Positions 32,676-47,202 are shown, numbered from the stretch's first letter. The stretch is 64,000 nucleotides of DNA from Pempheris klunzingeri (GCF_042242105.1 NC_092029.1:13564885-13628884); one strand, 5' to 3'. The notes: generated from the letters alone by a model not told the origin. Numbers and translations are program-made.

Positions 32676-35600
32676 TTAGGGCTCTGATATGCAGCCTGAC
32701 TCCAGCTTGATGCTGGTTGGGTGTAGAGGTAGAGAGCTGCCATGATGCAGCTGAACAGCAGAACACTCCTTTGCTGATTTGTAGAAACTCAGCTGAGTCT
32801 CCTCTCTGGCGCCTCCCTGGTGACCAGAGGTATGAGTCTCCATCTTCTTTATAAAGTCGATAACATTCCCGTTGTCCATCTCGGCCTCTGTGGCCATGGC
32901 GTCGAGCTGATCTGCTGCCTCGCTTATGTCAAACCTCTCAATCTCTGAGTTGACTCGGTGTAGCTCCTCTGGCGAGTGTCTGTGGGAGGCCGAGGGGGAG
33001 AGAGGGCAGAAGCCTTGCAGGTGCACCTGGAGGCTGCAGTGGTGGAGATAAGCACAGGGGCAGCAAGGACACCTATGAGGTCGTTCTCCGGTGTGGAGGC
33101 GCTTGTGGAGCTTGAGGTGGACGAATTGTGTGAAGCGGGCTGGGCAGAGCTTGCACTGGTACGGCCTCTCACCTGAGTGTAGCCGCTGGTGGGTCTTCAG
33201 GTTACTGGTGCTACTGAATCGCTTATGGCACACCTGTGTGAAAACACAGCAAAGGAGAAATCATTTTATGCCTCCAGTTTTGATACTGTAACATAATGAG
33301 AACCAAAATCACACACCAACTTACATTAAATGGAATGTTATATATCCTTGGTTGTAAACTAAAAACATTCACTTTTGGGTTTTATGGGGGATATGTGCTG
33401 GACTACTTCTCAGCCAGGAGTAATTGTCAGGCAGTCAGCAGAGAAGAAGAAATAAATAACACATAATCAAATGTTACACTCTGAATTTTCACACTTGCGC
33501 CATTTTTGTCGGGATTGAACAAGTAGATGTAGCATGTTAAGTAGTAAGCTTTAGAGGTGCTGGTAGGCAGATATTGCTACCTTTGGACAGAGCCAGGCTT
33601 GCTGTTTCTCCATGTTTGCAGTCTTAATGCTAAGCTAGGCTAAATGACTGCTGGCTTGAATTACACATTCACTGTATAGAATTGTATAAAACTTTTCCAA
33701 AATGTAACTATTGATTTAACAGCTGTGGACATACCTTGCATTCATGAGGCTTCTCTCCTGTGTGAACCAGGTAGTGTTTCTGCAGGTGGGCCAGCTGAGT
33801 GAAGTTCTTATTGCAGGTCTGACACCTGAAGGGACGCTCTCCGCTGTGCACTCGCAGATGCACCTGAGGACATCATGTCAGACATGAACATTTATTTATT
33901 CTGACAAACACGAATGGTAGCTGGTAAATTCTGATAAGTGTTAGATTCAGCTTGCACCTGCTGTATTTAGCTGATGGTTGGCATTTAATCTCACCCTGCT
34001 TTACTGATATGATGAAGAGGAACTAACCTTGAGGTTGGACAGCTGCCCAAAGACCTTTCCACAGATGTTGCAATCATACCGGATCTTTCCATTCTGCCTG
34101 GTAAGGGGGTAAGACAGCGTCTTGTATCCAACAGTCTGCCCACCTCGTTTGGTCTTCCTGAGGTCCATTGCATCATCCTCAGTATTGCTCTGAGTGGCGG
34201 AGATGGGTTTGGAAGGGGGGCAGTCGGAAAAGGCAGCCATGCCCACTGGTGGTGAGCATCCTCCGGATGCAAGAGAGGGCAGTGCTCTGCGACTCTCTGA
34301 GGTGACCATGGATGAGGCACTGGATGCGGCAGGTATGGTGAGGTCTGCTTGGACATTGTTGGGAGGAGAATGTTTGAAATCTCTGAGGTGATCTGAGGGG
34401 ATTCTGAGGTAGTTTGTCCTTTTGAATATGAGGTCCTTGTTGTCTTTGTGCTCACTGGTTGGTGACAGAATGAGGTCTTGTTTGGTGTTAGATAGTGCAA
34501 GTGTCAAGCCTTTGTGTCTGTTAGTCAGAGGTTGGAGGAAGTGTGCATAGCTGTCAAAAGGCAGTAAATGAGATGAGAGTGTTAAGTGAGGTTTCAGTCT
34601 ATCACTGTAGAATGGGTGTGAATGAGGTAGAAGGCCAAGTGAGTAGTGAGGCAGTAGATAGGGTGCATGCCTCAGAGCAGGATGAACTCGATCGGGCACA
34701 GAGGGCTCTTGGAAAGGTTTGGCTATAACAGGGCCTTGACTGTGCTGAAAGGTGAAGTGCAAACTGGAGGGGACAGGACTACTTAGAGCTGGCCTTTTGG
34801 CAGCTGGAGGGCTACAAGATGGCAGAGACGGTAGAGTTGTATATCTATGGCCGTGGATAGATTCTGAGTGGGGCTGGAGTGGGTAGACAACACGGGGACA
34901 CAGGGGAAATACTGCTGAGGGGTTGGTCTGAGACAAGGGACTGTCCAGACGTCTGGGGCAGGTAGTCAGGGATTTGGAAGGCTCGTCTCGTAGGATTTCA
35001 GAGACACTGTGTCCCTTTTTTCCTGTTGTTGTCTTCTCCTGAGCATGAGTTTGTTCTGTGGGATAAATGAGTAAAAGGAAATAATGAATAACGAATAAGA
35101 GAAATGACATCATAAACAGACAAAATCATTTTTAGACGTACAGTACGGTAGGCATACTGGTATCATCGTTCAGTTGAGTGACACATACCCCAAAGACATT
35201 AACTTGATCATACACATGAGTTCCTTGTTAAAATTACTGTGCACCTTTACTTTCAGTCCATCTTGTTGCTATTAAGCATTAAAGATTAGAAGATAGCCAT
35301 ACGTGTCTTATCAGTGTGTATGTCAGTCTCCCAGACTTGCCCTATGAAAGTGGACACCACATATGAAACAATAGGCTTCTGATCAGGACACAGATAGCAT
35401 GGAGTTAACGGGTACAGTATGTTATTTGAATTAAAGTGTTGGCCAGTTGTAAGTATTTTCCACCACAAGCAGGACAGGATGCTTGATGGAGTAGAAAATA
35501 TACCAGTCACAACACATCAGCAGAGCTACAGATAATATTTATTTTCCACTAAAAATCTACACATAGGTCATCACCAAGGAAGTCACGAGGAGAGAGTGAT

Positions 35601-38600
35601 TTACTCCAAAATAGACACGAGCTGACAAACAGAGGAAGACAAAATACAGAAGTATGCATGCACATTTCACCTACTCTCGGACACAATCAACATCAACTCA
35701 CACAAACACGGAGCAACTCTTATCTACTGTGTGCTCCCCTGTGTTACCCTTCCCCCTCTCCTGAGAGGCCAGCTCTCAGCAAACAAACAGCCGACACTCG
35801 GTGAGATCAATCTGTCAGCGGGTTGCGTCGTCAGGAAGTTCAAGTAGTCAGTGGAGCGCTTCCTACCTCTCTTCCTCCTTAAGAGGCAAATAAATAGTCG
35901 TGCCAGAATGCTGTCAGCACCTCAGGCAGCCTCATGTGTGTGAGCGTGCGTGTAAATGAGTATTTTGGTGTGTGCATGCGGCCTCTCTTTGTGTTCGTGA
36001 ATGAAAGCCAAATGCTTTGTGTGTCAAAGAGCTGCCAGCTGTGTTTCTATGTGGAGTTGAAAAAGGGAAACTGAAACATTGCCTAAAGTCCCGAAATTGG
36101 TCTCAGCTTACTCAGGTATTATGGCTATACCTGGAGATAGACCCTCTCTGCTTTCAGGCCTCTACTCTCTTCCTTTGTGTCCTGCTTTAACAAAAGAGCT
36201 GTGGGTGTGACTGAGTAACTTCTTAAACATCCACACAAAGAGTGCGTCAGTCGGCCGGCGCTTTGATTAGGAGCCTTACGCTACAATGACAGTACTCTAG
36301 AGATATGTCTCAAAGCGTGGGCACATGAATGGTTCCTGTTAACTTCAGATGTCCAAAAACTTTCAGTCTGCACCTTCCCAAATGCACTACTACTACTACT
36401 ACTCATACACTTACCAACACTGTCAATAGGCAGTTGGCCCAGTGGAGGGTAGTTACAGCGTTGGGCAAATTCAGGGCAGTACCACACCAGAAGCTCCTGG
36501 CCCGGCTGAAGTGGTTTGATGGTGTAGAAGTAGATGTCCAAACCGCTCTGGCATGCAACCAGGTTCTGCTCCTCCGCAGTGCAGGCTGGGTTGACGTAAC
36601 GCATCCAGTTGCTCCGCTCCTCATTCAAACCATCCAGGATGTGGTGTAAACTCCCCTCAGAGAAGACCTACAGAGTGAGATATAACAAGATGGGAGATGA
36701 TTCAGTTGATGCTGACAAATCAACATTGTGACCGGTGCTGAATTTGAAACCATGACATCACAGATTTCCTGATGCCTTTATGGTAAATACTATATGTTCT
36801 TTCAGCTGAAATCCCTACTGCCTGTATTTGTGGCGCACGAGTCATCAAAAGTTACGAAAGCAGCACTGAACAAGGATTTCATTGTATGACTGGATGGTAG
36901 TATTGGATATCATCATCATCACTGCATCTGCTGACCCTTCAAAAAAACTATTTAAATGAACTCATGTAAACAGTTACCTCACGTCTTTGGGTCTTTAAAA
37001 CTGTTCTTTATGCTATCTGCTCTTTGAAGCTGTGCTGTCACTTGAGTCATGGCTATAATGTCATCAGATTGTCTGCGTTATGACTGTTGCAAGTTTTGGT
37101 CGGGGTTGCATGATTTCAAGGTTGCTGACTCTGAACTGTAGAATTTACACAAGCACTTGTGTGTAATGGAAGATGTCCTGATGCTGCTTATTTGTCATAT
37201 AGCAGTTCTCAGGCTCAAAGCCACTTCCTTGCTTACTCAGTGTGAGAGTTTGTGAGTCTGGAGAAGCGCGGACATGTGTATGGTGTCTTTACTGGCAGTG
37301 ATACCACTGCCGAGAGAAGCGGAGATAGAGGAGAACTGCTGCGTCACTGAAACCAAACAGCTGTGTGTGTGTGACCTCAGTGCATGCACATTTAAACCAG
37401 TCTGATCTAGCGGTATTTAAAGATATCCTGGCACTGGCAAATGGAGTCATACTTTCACAGGATGTCAGAAATTTACCACAACTGCTAACTCGTGCCATGC
37501 CACAGCCACAGCGGTGTCTCCAGATGGAGATACAGGATGTGAACATTTTTGAGACACACACATATGATTTTCACATGCGGGTACACAAATCCAACGTCTT
37601 ACATGCAGCTCACTTACCCTCCAGAAGTACTTCCTGTCAGCATCTTTCAGCAGCATTTCGTTGGTGTAGATTTCCCCCACCAAAGGGCCAAAACGTGTCC
37701 CCTTAGGAATCAGCTCCTTACCGGTCACCCCAAGCACCTGCTCAAGAAGGACCACATGAAATCATCAAACTACAGAGTAGCTCACAAATTGGAGGCCTCA
37801 GCAAGCAGCCGGATGCACTCAGAGCTGAAAAACATAATTAGAGGGATGAGATTCTTGGGAATACAGTCCTTGTTATCCAACTCTCCACCCTCTGCTTGTT
37901 TCTTAGTGATTAACGAAAAGGATCAGGTCAATTCACTGGAAAATTGTTCCCCTGAGAATTACTATCTCCAGAAAAAAGGAAATAAGCAACCAAGCTATTA
38001 GCTGTTATTTTAATATATCGGCTGTCATGACAAATCCTCCTCTCTCGCAGAGAAAACGAGGATCTTGCCAGGCTGTGGCTAAATGTGGTAGTTCTTTCAC
38101 ATGCTGAATATTTCATAAGCCAATCGCCCAAGTTATCTTTAGTTTCTCTGCCATATTAAAATTTCACCACTACTCTTGTTCTGCTACCTCCAGGTGTGAA
38201 ACTCACCCCTCTGTCTCAAGCCTCCAGGGTGTGGGAGTGAGGATAAGGTGTCATGGGCACACCCCGACCAGTCAATTGCACCTTGAGCTCCGTGTTCAAA
38301 TCCCCTAAAGCAATGGTAATGTATTCTCTCTTTCATCTCGGAGCAATACTGGCGTACGTAGCTGGATCAACCGCTGCATGCTCAACCATAGAGTTTATCT
38401 CCAGTCTATCTGGTCAGTTTTACCTTTCATTGGCTTTGTCTGATGGCTCCATATGAGGTGCCCTTGTGTCACAGATTACTGTAACATATCCTGCTCTTTG
38501 GTGTCAACCAGACTGCAGACAGAATTTATTAAAAGGTCAAAGTGGTAGTACAGGTATTTAACTCCAGACACCAAGGCTACTTCCGCTGATCTCGCCTGAC

Positions 38601-39443
38601 TATCTTTCATCTACAGAGGTTCGACCCTAATCTTGCATAAGGAAATCTAAAGTGTCCTTTTCATGACTAGTCCACTGGGTTAATCTTTTATCATGAATTA
38701 ACCACACTATCTGCAATTTCCCAGCCCCTGTCCATTCAGTTAAACATAAGTTAGCCTCCACTGTAAATCATTGTAACTGTCAAGCTCTTAATCGAGGACA
38801 TAGTTTATGGTGTTATCCACAAGGTGGGTCCCAGTGTTGGTGCTCTGCTTTACGGCGTAATTGTGTGCTAGGACAAAGGGTTGGGAATCTGAGGTAGCTA
38901 CTAATCATAGGGACCTCAGGCTGTGCACTGAGGGGCTTGCCTTTCCTCGCCTTTGCCTCAACACATACATAGCAAAGAGGAAAGGCTGAAATTAGACAAC
39001 AACATGCCAGGTACTTCCTGCCTGAGGATGGATGAGTGGATGGAAGGATGTTGAAGTGACGTAAAGACTCAGCAGTTGCACAAAACATAAACAGCTTAAG
39101 TACATGCTTGCGTACCACTTAGATATATTGGGGAAAAATGGGAACAACTCTTTAAAACGCCACATTCTTGGACAGTTTCAGTAATATGCAAACAAGGAAG
39201 GTTTGCTTCACTGCGTACCTCTGTGGAGTTGCGTTTCAGGGCCAGGTTTCTGGGTAAGGATCTCTCAGCTCGTGTCCTGACGTTGTTTTCGGACTCTTCT
39301 TCCAGAGGTTGGTCCTTCACAATATAAGTGCACTTGTCCTCAAAGTCTGCTTCGCTCCATGATGTCATGTCTACATCCCACGTCTCTGGCTTTGCTGCTG
39401 TGATGATCCCTGAGCTTTGCGGTGACCTTTCTGAGGTTAACAT
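32676..39443 (-). CDS. prdm1: PRDM1/Blimp-1 family PR-domain zinc-finger repressor (teleost paralogue)
   Basis: Six coding exons, from the start: 39219-39443, 37618-37737, 36415-36667, 34028-35055, 33735-33863 and 32676-33233. Phases agree, giving 770 residues. After an acidic N-terminus ([19 protein letters not shown]), the PR/SET domain covers about 76-195 ([38 protein letters not shown]). A Pro/Ser-rich region fills 200-520, and C2H2 fingers lie at about 528-548, 556-576, 584-604 and 612-632, with a degenerate fifth from about 640. The tail contains an E-I-E-R-F-D-I-S motif and ends [15 protein letters not shown]1 represses transcription in B-cell, muscle-fibre, neural-crest and germ-line programmes. 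The acceptor ending at 39471 implies at least one upstream non-coding exon. Teleosts have several prdm1 genes; I cannot say which this is. Confidence 0.93.
33551..33665 (+). repeat. Interspersed repeat, family B (copy 1), in prdm1 intron
   Basis: The segment shares GGACAGAGCCAGGCTTGCT and a following TTTGCAGTCTTAATGCTAAGC block with 47578-47745, and more weakly with 47203-47262. It sits in the intron between the exons at 32676-33233 and 33735-33863. Confidence 0.65.
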
Positions 39444-41337
39444 AGCTGCGGTGCACTGAGAGGAGGAGGCCTACAGAAAAGATTGAGGAATAAAGTGGGG
39501 AAACACGTTGTCAAATGTCCATCATTCCACATCTCTGGGGAAAAAAATTATTCCAGTCGTGGGACTGACTAATTCTAATTGTTGACCAAAGACACCTTTT
39601 TCCTTTAACCTTTTTCCTTTTATGTCACAATTAAAACACAGACAATACAAACAACAGCTGAGGGGAAGTCAAGTTTTGAATGGAGCTAAAATTAGACTTG
39701 AGTACGAGATGTGACACAGAGGAGGCAGCTACAAGTTGGGGATGTTAAGGAGAAGGAGAAGAGGGGGAGAATCTAACTTTCCCATCAACTGCTACTACCG
39801 GACAAACAAACTTCAAAGTGGAACCTTAGTGTTTGCTGCCCCATTGCCCCCACTGTCCCATGCATCCTGTGACTCTCCAAATCACAACCCTTGGGCTATA
39901 AGGGAGGTTCCTGTGCACGTCAGCCCCGGAGCAGGACCACTTTCACAAGGAAATCAGTGCTTCCACTGAATCGACCAGACTTCCTCTAAACTGACTGTGA
40001 TTTGGCTCTAAGCCAGGTCTAAACTCTCTTTCTCTGCCTTTCTGTCTGTCGCCTACTGTCTATCCCTCCATTCTCAGGAAGACTGTTGTCAGGGACCCCA
40101 GCCGTCACAAAGGTTGAGTGCCCCAATTGATGGGATGAAACAGTGAAATAGTGAGGAGTAAAAGAGAAGGAGATAGAAGACTTGTGATTAGAAGACAATG
40201 CTGAGATGTGCCCTCTCTGAACTTCCTTTTTCAGGCTCATCAGTTTACCTCTGAGATAGTGATAGATAACATCTGTGGTCGGTAATATCTGGTAAACACT
40301 CATGTGACTTAAGTTCCCACTTGAAGTGAACTTAGGGGGAAGCTTGCAGGGCATGAAAATCTTAAATTCTGCACAATAACATATAAACAACACTTAAGTT
40401 AGCAAGCCTAAATGGAAAGACTGACATTCCCCTTTTGATGTTTTTCAAAAAAAAAGTTTTTAGTGAATAAGAAATCCCTCAAAACTCACATAGTAATCTG
40501 ACATTTATGTGTATTGGTGGCACATTTGCTGCAATAACAAAATATATCAACTTATTCTCAGAGAGGGAGAAAAAAGGGATGCAAATAAAAGTGGAAAGAG
40601 ATGCACGACGTTTCACCCTATTTTTCTCTGAAGTGTGTCACCACAGCTGACACGGAATGACTGTCACAAGTGTGACAGCTCACTCTGAAACCATCGAACC
40701 CAGTGACACAGCATAAAATATATTCTAAAACTCAAGACATGAGTCAAAAAGGCACACAGCTGTAGTTCTCAGGACAACATGTCACAGGTTCAGTATAGAA
40801 AGCACCCTTTACCGTAGGGTGACATTACATTTCGCGAGAGAATGTCGCCATGCAAAAACAAATTAATTGATGAATAAGTAAATAGATAAAAGAGATAACT
40901 CCAGTTCATGCTGGTAACAGATAGAATAGATGAATAGATAGCACAAGCTCCATTATACATTAATATCTATAAAATGATTTGAGAGAGATGTCACACTTAC
41001 TGTGAAGCCTTGAGAGGAGCCACACATAAGGCAGGCTGTCAGTGCCCTTGTTGAAAGCTTGAGTGTCTGTGAGCAACCAGTGGCTGTTGTCTGTCCCTTT
41101 GTCCTCTCTCTCTGTGTCTCTCAGTCTCTCACCCAACCTCAGTATCCTGTCTACCTGTGTGTGACTGCGCGACTGAACACTCGACTGTGTGACTGTCTCT
41201 TGCTTGTTGCATGGGAGGACGGAAGGTGTGTGTTTGAGACAGAGAGAGATAGAGAGAGAGATAGAGAAATACACTCCCTTTTCCTCCAGTGCTCCCTCCC
41301 CCTCCTCCCCTTTGCCCCATGACTCCTCCTTGGAGCA

Positions 41338-41368
<31 letters not shown>

Positions 41369-41430
41369 ATCACTGTCTTGCCCCGGGGCGTGAGGCTTTC
41401 TCCAGGGGGGTGAACTGGCTGTCACACAGC
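39444..41430 (-). other. prdm1 5' UTR part and probable upstream region
   Basis: The coding exon extends to 39470, where a CTGTAG acceptor on the minus strand marks the start of an intron. A good minus-strand donor (GTAAGT) lies at 40995-41000, so a non-coding first exon could occupy part of 41001-41400. Nothing else coding is seen, and the transcription start is not determined. Confidence 0.35.
41342..41368 (+). repeat. (GT)n upstream of prdm1
   Basis: An uninterrupted GT run lies about 1.9 kb upstream of the prdm1 start codon. Confidence 0.9.
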
Positions 41431-41964
41431 TATGTCCGGATCCAACAAATACATCTTCATTTTCTGACAGTCACCCACTCCATCTTTGGGTGAGGAGAAG
41501 AAGGCATACCTGTGTTGTGTTCGGAAGTCAAGTACACCTCCAGGAGGAGATGAGATCATTTTGTGTGCTTGTGTAGTGTCAAGCAAAGTCTGGAAAGTTT
41601 TTTTCTATGCGGTTCAGTTCAGTTCATATCAATTCCATTTAAGCTTTTAGTATGTCATGAAAGAGCTTGCTTGCATAGAGGATTAAATATAGCTCACCAC
41701 ATTGTCACACCATAAACCACACAGACAATTCTTGATCTTGACTCTTCCATAATAGCGCTTGAAATAGTCAATTTTGATCAATTTAAAATGACTTTAATGC
41801 AGTTAGTAAAGTGACACTTCAGATTCAATATCCAGCTCTTCATCACAGCTGCAGATTGAAATATATCCACTTGACTCATCAATACAGATACTTGCTAATG
41901 TTGAGCCTCAGAGAGTAGAAATCTTGAAATATGTAATTGGCCACAAAAAGGAGAACTTTTCAGT

Positions 41965-42215
41965 CAACAAATAGAGCACAGATGACAGCAAAAACAGGCC
42001 AGTTATTTTCTCAATGAATAGTTTGGTTGATAAAATATCATGATATCCTAGAGCCAGATACCCAAAATATTCAAGACCAAGAAAAGCAGTGAATTCTTAC
42101 ATTTTACATCCTTGGACTATCAAATGTTTGGCCTCTTTTGCTTGAAAATGGCATAAATTATTAATTATCAAAATACTTGCTAATTAATTCTCTTTCTAAT
42201 ATTGTTGCAGCTCTG
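41965..42215 (-). repeat. Interspersed repeat, family A (copy 3)
   Basis: A reverse-oriented, diverged copy. It carries TTTTGCTTGAAAATGGCATA, TATCAAAATACTTGCTAATT and a terminal TTGTTGCAGCTC, in the same relative order as the other family A copies and the related teleost repeats I recall. Confidence 0.5.
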
Positions 42216-45200
42216 GTTGAAATTGTCAATAATAAGAACATACATTTGCTTAAACAAACAAATGCCAAGAAAACTCGTAGATTATTGACTGTGGATTTAA
42301 TAAGAACTTTTGTCACCTGGTATTTTTTTCTGATTTCTCTGCTCTTTTGTTCTTATTTTCTTACTTCCTGAGGTGTTTGGGTCAACGCGTATTCAAATGA
42401 ATTAATTTGGCATTATGTGCATATTTAAAACGGTCCTTATTGTATTTGTGCTTATCATAGTATATCCTGAAAATAGGTATTCCAGCCCTAGCTACTGAGA
42501 AGTGCAGGATGCTGCCGCATGAAACCGCGGCATCACTTAAAATACACATGAATGAATGGAATGCTGTGAACACAGTGTTTTCTGGCGCACACAGGAACAG
42601 CCTCATCCTGTGTTTTCCCTTTCAGGAGACTTATGTCCAGCTGTCCTTCTGTACTGCTCAGTGGTGCTGAGATCCACAATGTGTTGATGCTGTAAGTTTA
42701 TCTGTAGCCTGGCTTTCACCCTGTTCTGCTCTCCCCTTGTACTTTTTTCCAAAGGCAACATTTGACTTGGCAGGCTGCCAGCCAGCTTAAGAATTGCCAG
42801 AATTTTTAGACTCGTTATCCACACGCTTGACACGCGACATACAGTGAACAACAGCCTTGTATGCCATATCTGTGAGTTTGATTCTATTCTTCATATTTGC
42901 CATGCACACCGCTCTCAATCACTTTGCCCACTGCGGGGAAGTTCATATTGCATTGCCCTGTGTCAAGTGGATTCTGTTCCTCACAGACTCTCCTTCGTTT
43001 CTGCTGTGTTTTGTCCTTTTCATGCTTCCTGTCCAACTCATCACACCTGACCAAGCTACTAATTACAGCTGCTGACATGAGCCACCGTGTAATTTAAAAT
43101 CCACTTCTCTCTCGCTGTTTCATTCTGTCTCTATGCCTTTAGTCATCTCATTCATCACCTTCCATTCAGCTTGCTTCTCCTCCAGCTCCTCCTCTTCCTC
43201 TGTGCTGCCTCTCTATCTGAGCCGTCCTACTACATCAATTACTCACACATACTGTGTGAGTAATTCGCATAATGACAACATGAACATCTCATGGACATGA
43301 GCCGTGTAGAGGCCAAAGACTGCACTCAGAACTCACTGTGTGGGTGGATGTTTTGGAGCGTGGGCATGTATGTGGTTAGTTGGTTGTTGGCTTGGACTGC
43401 CTGATATTTGACATGACATTCTTAGAGTGACAGGATGATGAGCAGCCTTATGGAGGCTAATGACTGCCCAAAAAGAATTGTAAGGAAGTGTAATTTGCCT
43501 GTGTGTAGGACAAGAGGAACAAGCTCACTGACTGACAATGGCAAATACTGTGATACATGAATGTGTTTTCAGCATTGTAGGAAGTGACAGAAAAGAAAGG
43601 TGCCGGGCAACACGGGGCATTCACATGAGGTGTTTATATGGTGAAAATGGGTTGCTGTGTGCGCTCACAACCTTTAAAAACTACATTTATGTATTTATTT
43701 TCTTAAATAGAGTTGATGTCTCTGTGGTTTTGAATGATCAGACCACAGACCAAACAGTCAACAGGTTTCTCGATGGAGCTTCTACCCAAGATATAGTCCA
43801 GTCCGTATGTTCAGGCTAGTGAGTGATGCTTTAACAATAATTTATTAGGAAAGTGAATTTACATTTTAGTCAGTCAACGGTAGATGTCAATAAATTTTAA
43901 TACAGAGCTTGAACACAGACTCAACGCGCCTTTGGGGCCACTGCAAATGACGCAGGTATCCTAAGCCCTGTAATTTCCATGCTTGAGTCTGTGCCTGCCT
44001 AGGGTCATTTCTCGCAGCGACCACTCCTTCCCTGTCGCTTCCCCCGAGAATAAGGACAATGATGTTTGGCAGAAATGGCCGAGACAGAGCCCGTTTTATA
44101 ACCCCTTACAGCTGAAATGTTTGACGCAGCCTCCACTTCTGCCTTTCCTAAAGTTTTATGGTTGACTTAAGGAGAAATGTTTGGCATTCTATCAGAACTG
44201 TCTTGTTGTGGCAGCCCCTACTCTCACACATCACCCTCACTTTTTCCCTGCCATGCTGTGCTGTTATCAGCCTGTCAAGCTTGTCAGCCTCCCCGTCCAT
44301 TTTATGTTACTTTAAGTGATTTCCTTTTCCTGCACATTACCCAGCACTCTATTCAGCTTGTGGCTGAGAAATCACTCATAGGCACATGCATTTCTTCCCT
44401 CTTTTGACAGTGATCAGATATGCTTTATTGACATGACAGGAACTATATGAACTTAATATGTTTTGAACAGGACAACAAAGATGTAATTTGTCTTCCTCCA
44501 TCTTCTTTTCCCTCCTGTTTTCCATTTCAGGTGTGAATGTGAATGGACGTCAACACTGCACCAGAGCCACCACCCACCTAGTCCACCAACCATCTCCCCT
44601 CAACTGGTGGATGATCTCCCGTTGACAGGCCAAGGGTTATTATTGTGGTTTCAAGGGTAAGAGGAATGCTACCGCGTTTCATAACAGATGTCTTCTCAAA
44701 TCCTGACAAAACCACCCACAGAGATGAGGAGAAAACACTATCATTGTACTCAGCTGACCCACAGAGTAGATATCTCTCACCTGTGAATGACAGATAATAA
44801 CAGATAAACACTGGCGACTGCGAACAATCCAAGAACAATCCAAGATTGGAGTTCACCTGCACAGACAGTATTTACAGGTGACCCAGATAAGATTTGCATT
44901 TAAATATCCAACCGGTATGATGGTAATCTATTTCAAGTAAATGTCAAAATTCAGTCACCTTAGATTTACATTTTTTATAGTTTACCTCTTCACATTTTAA
45001 ATTAGAAAAATCTAAATCAGGGATTAACCTCTTTGATTGATCATTAGTATTGGTAGAGCGTAGTTTGAAGTGTGCTGTGTGAGGATGAGTTGTACAGAGT
45101 CTAAAAGCGACAGGGAAGAAATGTATTCATCATACAACTAATGGGCTGTCCTGGTGTCAGGCTGAGGTGTCTGCAGTGTAACTGAAACAGTCTAGTCATT

Positions 45201-46700
45201 TGTCATGTGTCATTTCTGTCGCTACAATGATTTACAAAGTTCGATCTGGATCAAATGAATGAGACTAACCCTGTTGTAGTTCTAATGACCATAGCTGGGG
45301 ACAAAAAACACATTATGTCTTTGGAATAATATTTTCTGTGTCACAATAACCACACGTGTGATTGCTGCTTATTTTTATTATTCTCATGTAAGCAGTTCAC
45401 AAGAATGGCAAGAATGTGACAACCATGCAATTCATTCAAAGTAAATGTTTATTGGAAAGAGGATGTTTCCATAGTGGATCAAGCTTTCTCCTTTGTCATG
45501 GAGATACACAATTTGTCATCACATAACAGATAAATGACGTATTATACTTCTGTCATAACAAAGATTGTCATTAGCCTCTTTCTCCGATCTTTCTCTGGCT
45601 GTTCACTGACTCCTGGACGATGAATCTGACCCCTTCCCAGTCGAGGCTGTGACTGGTTTTGGCGAATGAAATGTATCCTCACACAGCTACACATACTGTA
45701 TCTGTTGCATGTGCAACGTGCCAGTGAATATTAAAGTTTATTTCAATTAATAATCTATAAGCATAAAAGAAAACACATCCTCATGTAAAAAAAAACATGC
45801 ACTCAAATTGGATTGGTTGCCGATCAGAACCACCAGGCTGTCCTGAGAACTCAACCTACTGGTTTTGACCCTTGATGTCATTCTGTTAAAAGAAAAACAT
45901 CCTTTCTGGGTATTTGGTCTCGAGTGAAGTGTTTCCTTTTTCCCACACTTGCTTTCAGTTCCATCAGCCCTGTTTATCGCCCATTCTCAACAGATTACTA
46001 ATACTGATGTAAAACGTCTGGCATTCCTTTCAACTGACTTTCAGTAATACATACAGCGGAGACTCATCTCTTAAAATCTCGCTCTTAAAACACATGTATT
46101 ATTTGTACTTTTAGCAACTCAACTATTCTCAAATAAATGTGAGTCGCAGCATTACAGTCACCTGAAAACGTCTTGTTGGTTAAAAAACAAAAAGATTTTC
46201 CTGCTGAAGACCAGATTAACTGACTTCTTAAGGTGGGTGGTTATGCAGCTGAGGAAGTGTCAGACCCCCAGGAGCCACACCTTACTGTATTAAAAGGCTC
46301 CTCACATTGTTTTGTCTTCCTCTTGATTACTAAGGCAGACTATAATAATGAGCAGCAGTGAGATCCAGGAAGGACGCACACAAATACACCCCTACACACT
46401 CACTCACTGCCACACTCTTTTGCATGTCCTGCAGAGGCTAAGATGATTCGGTGACATACCCTAAAGAATTTAATGAATTCCTTCCTTTGAGAATGTGTGT
46501 GTATACATAGTATATCTGGTTGTCTGTGTTGCTGTCCGTTTGTGTGTGTCTCTCAGGAGCAGCTAGCCGATTCAGCTCAGTCAGCCTTGGGTAGCTCGCT
46601 GTTCTCAGATTCCTGCCATATTTCTGGATGGCCACTGAACAAACAGAGGTGAACCTGATCTGTGCTGTCACACTGTGGCACGGGGTAGAGTTTCCCCCAA

Positions 46701-46744
46701 CTCTCTCTCTCTCACACACACACACACACGCACACACACACACA
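46701..46744 (+). repeat. (CT)n(CA)n microsatellite
   Basis: A CT run passes into a CA run with a single CG interruption, in the prdm1-prep spacer. Confidence 0.9.
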
Positions 46745-47202
46745 ACTTCCTCCCTGACTTCCCAAATGAAGGCACACAGAGAGGCTGACTGTGACCCCTG
46801 TATGAGCTGATGCAACATGCCTGTGTGTATGTGTATTCATGCATGCACATTCCTTCCTGTGTGCGTCCTTTCATAGCCTTTAAATAATCTTCATCAAGCG
46901 GTGAAACCTGTTCAGCAAAGCAGTATCGCTGCATCAAACATGGTGGTTAGAGAGGATGCAAGTGTTTTCATGGACAAAAGCATCAGCATCAGACAGGGTG
47001 AAAAGTTCACTCTGGACTTAAGTTCACTTAAGATCCTTAAATATAATTATGGACAATACACTTATTCATGTTCTGTTCTACCATTAGTTGATCAATATTG
47101 TGATAGGAGATAATGAGCTTCGAATAAAGACTGAGAGCGGAGCTAGCATGGCTATGTCCAAACCCATTTGGATTCATATGTGAATATGTAACAAATAGTG
47201 AG

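Noticed and set aside
33991-34500. 169-codon alternative frame inside prdm1 exon 4
   Set aside because: It overlaps the Pro/Ser-rich prdm1 region in another frame of the same strand, where stops are rare because of composition.
38250-38320. B-box-like GTTCAAATCCC suggesting a tRNA or tRNA-derived SINE
   Set aside because: I could not find a matching A-box at the right distance or fold a cloverleaf.
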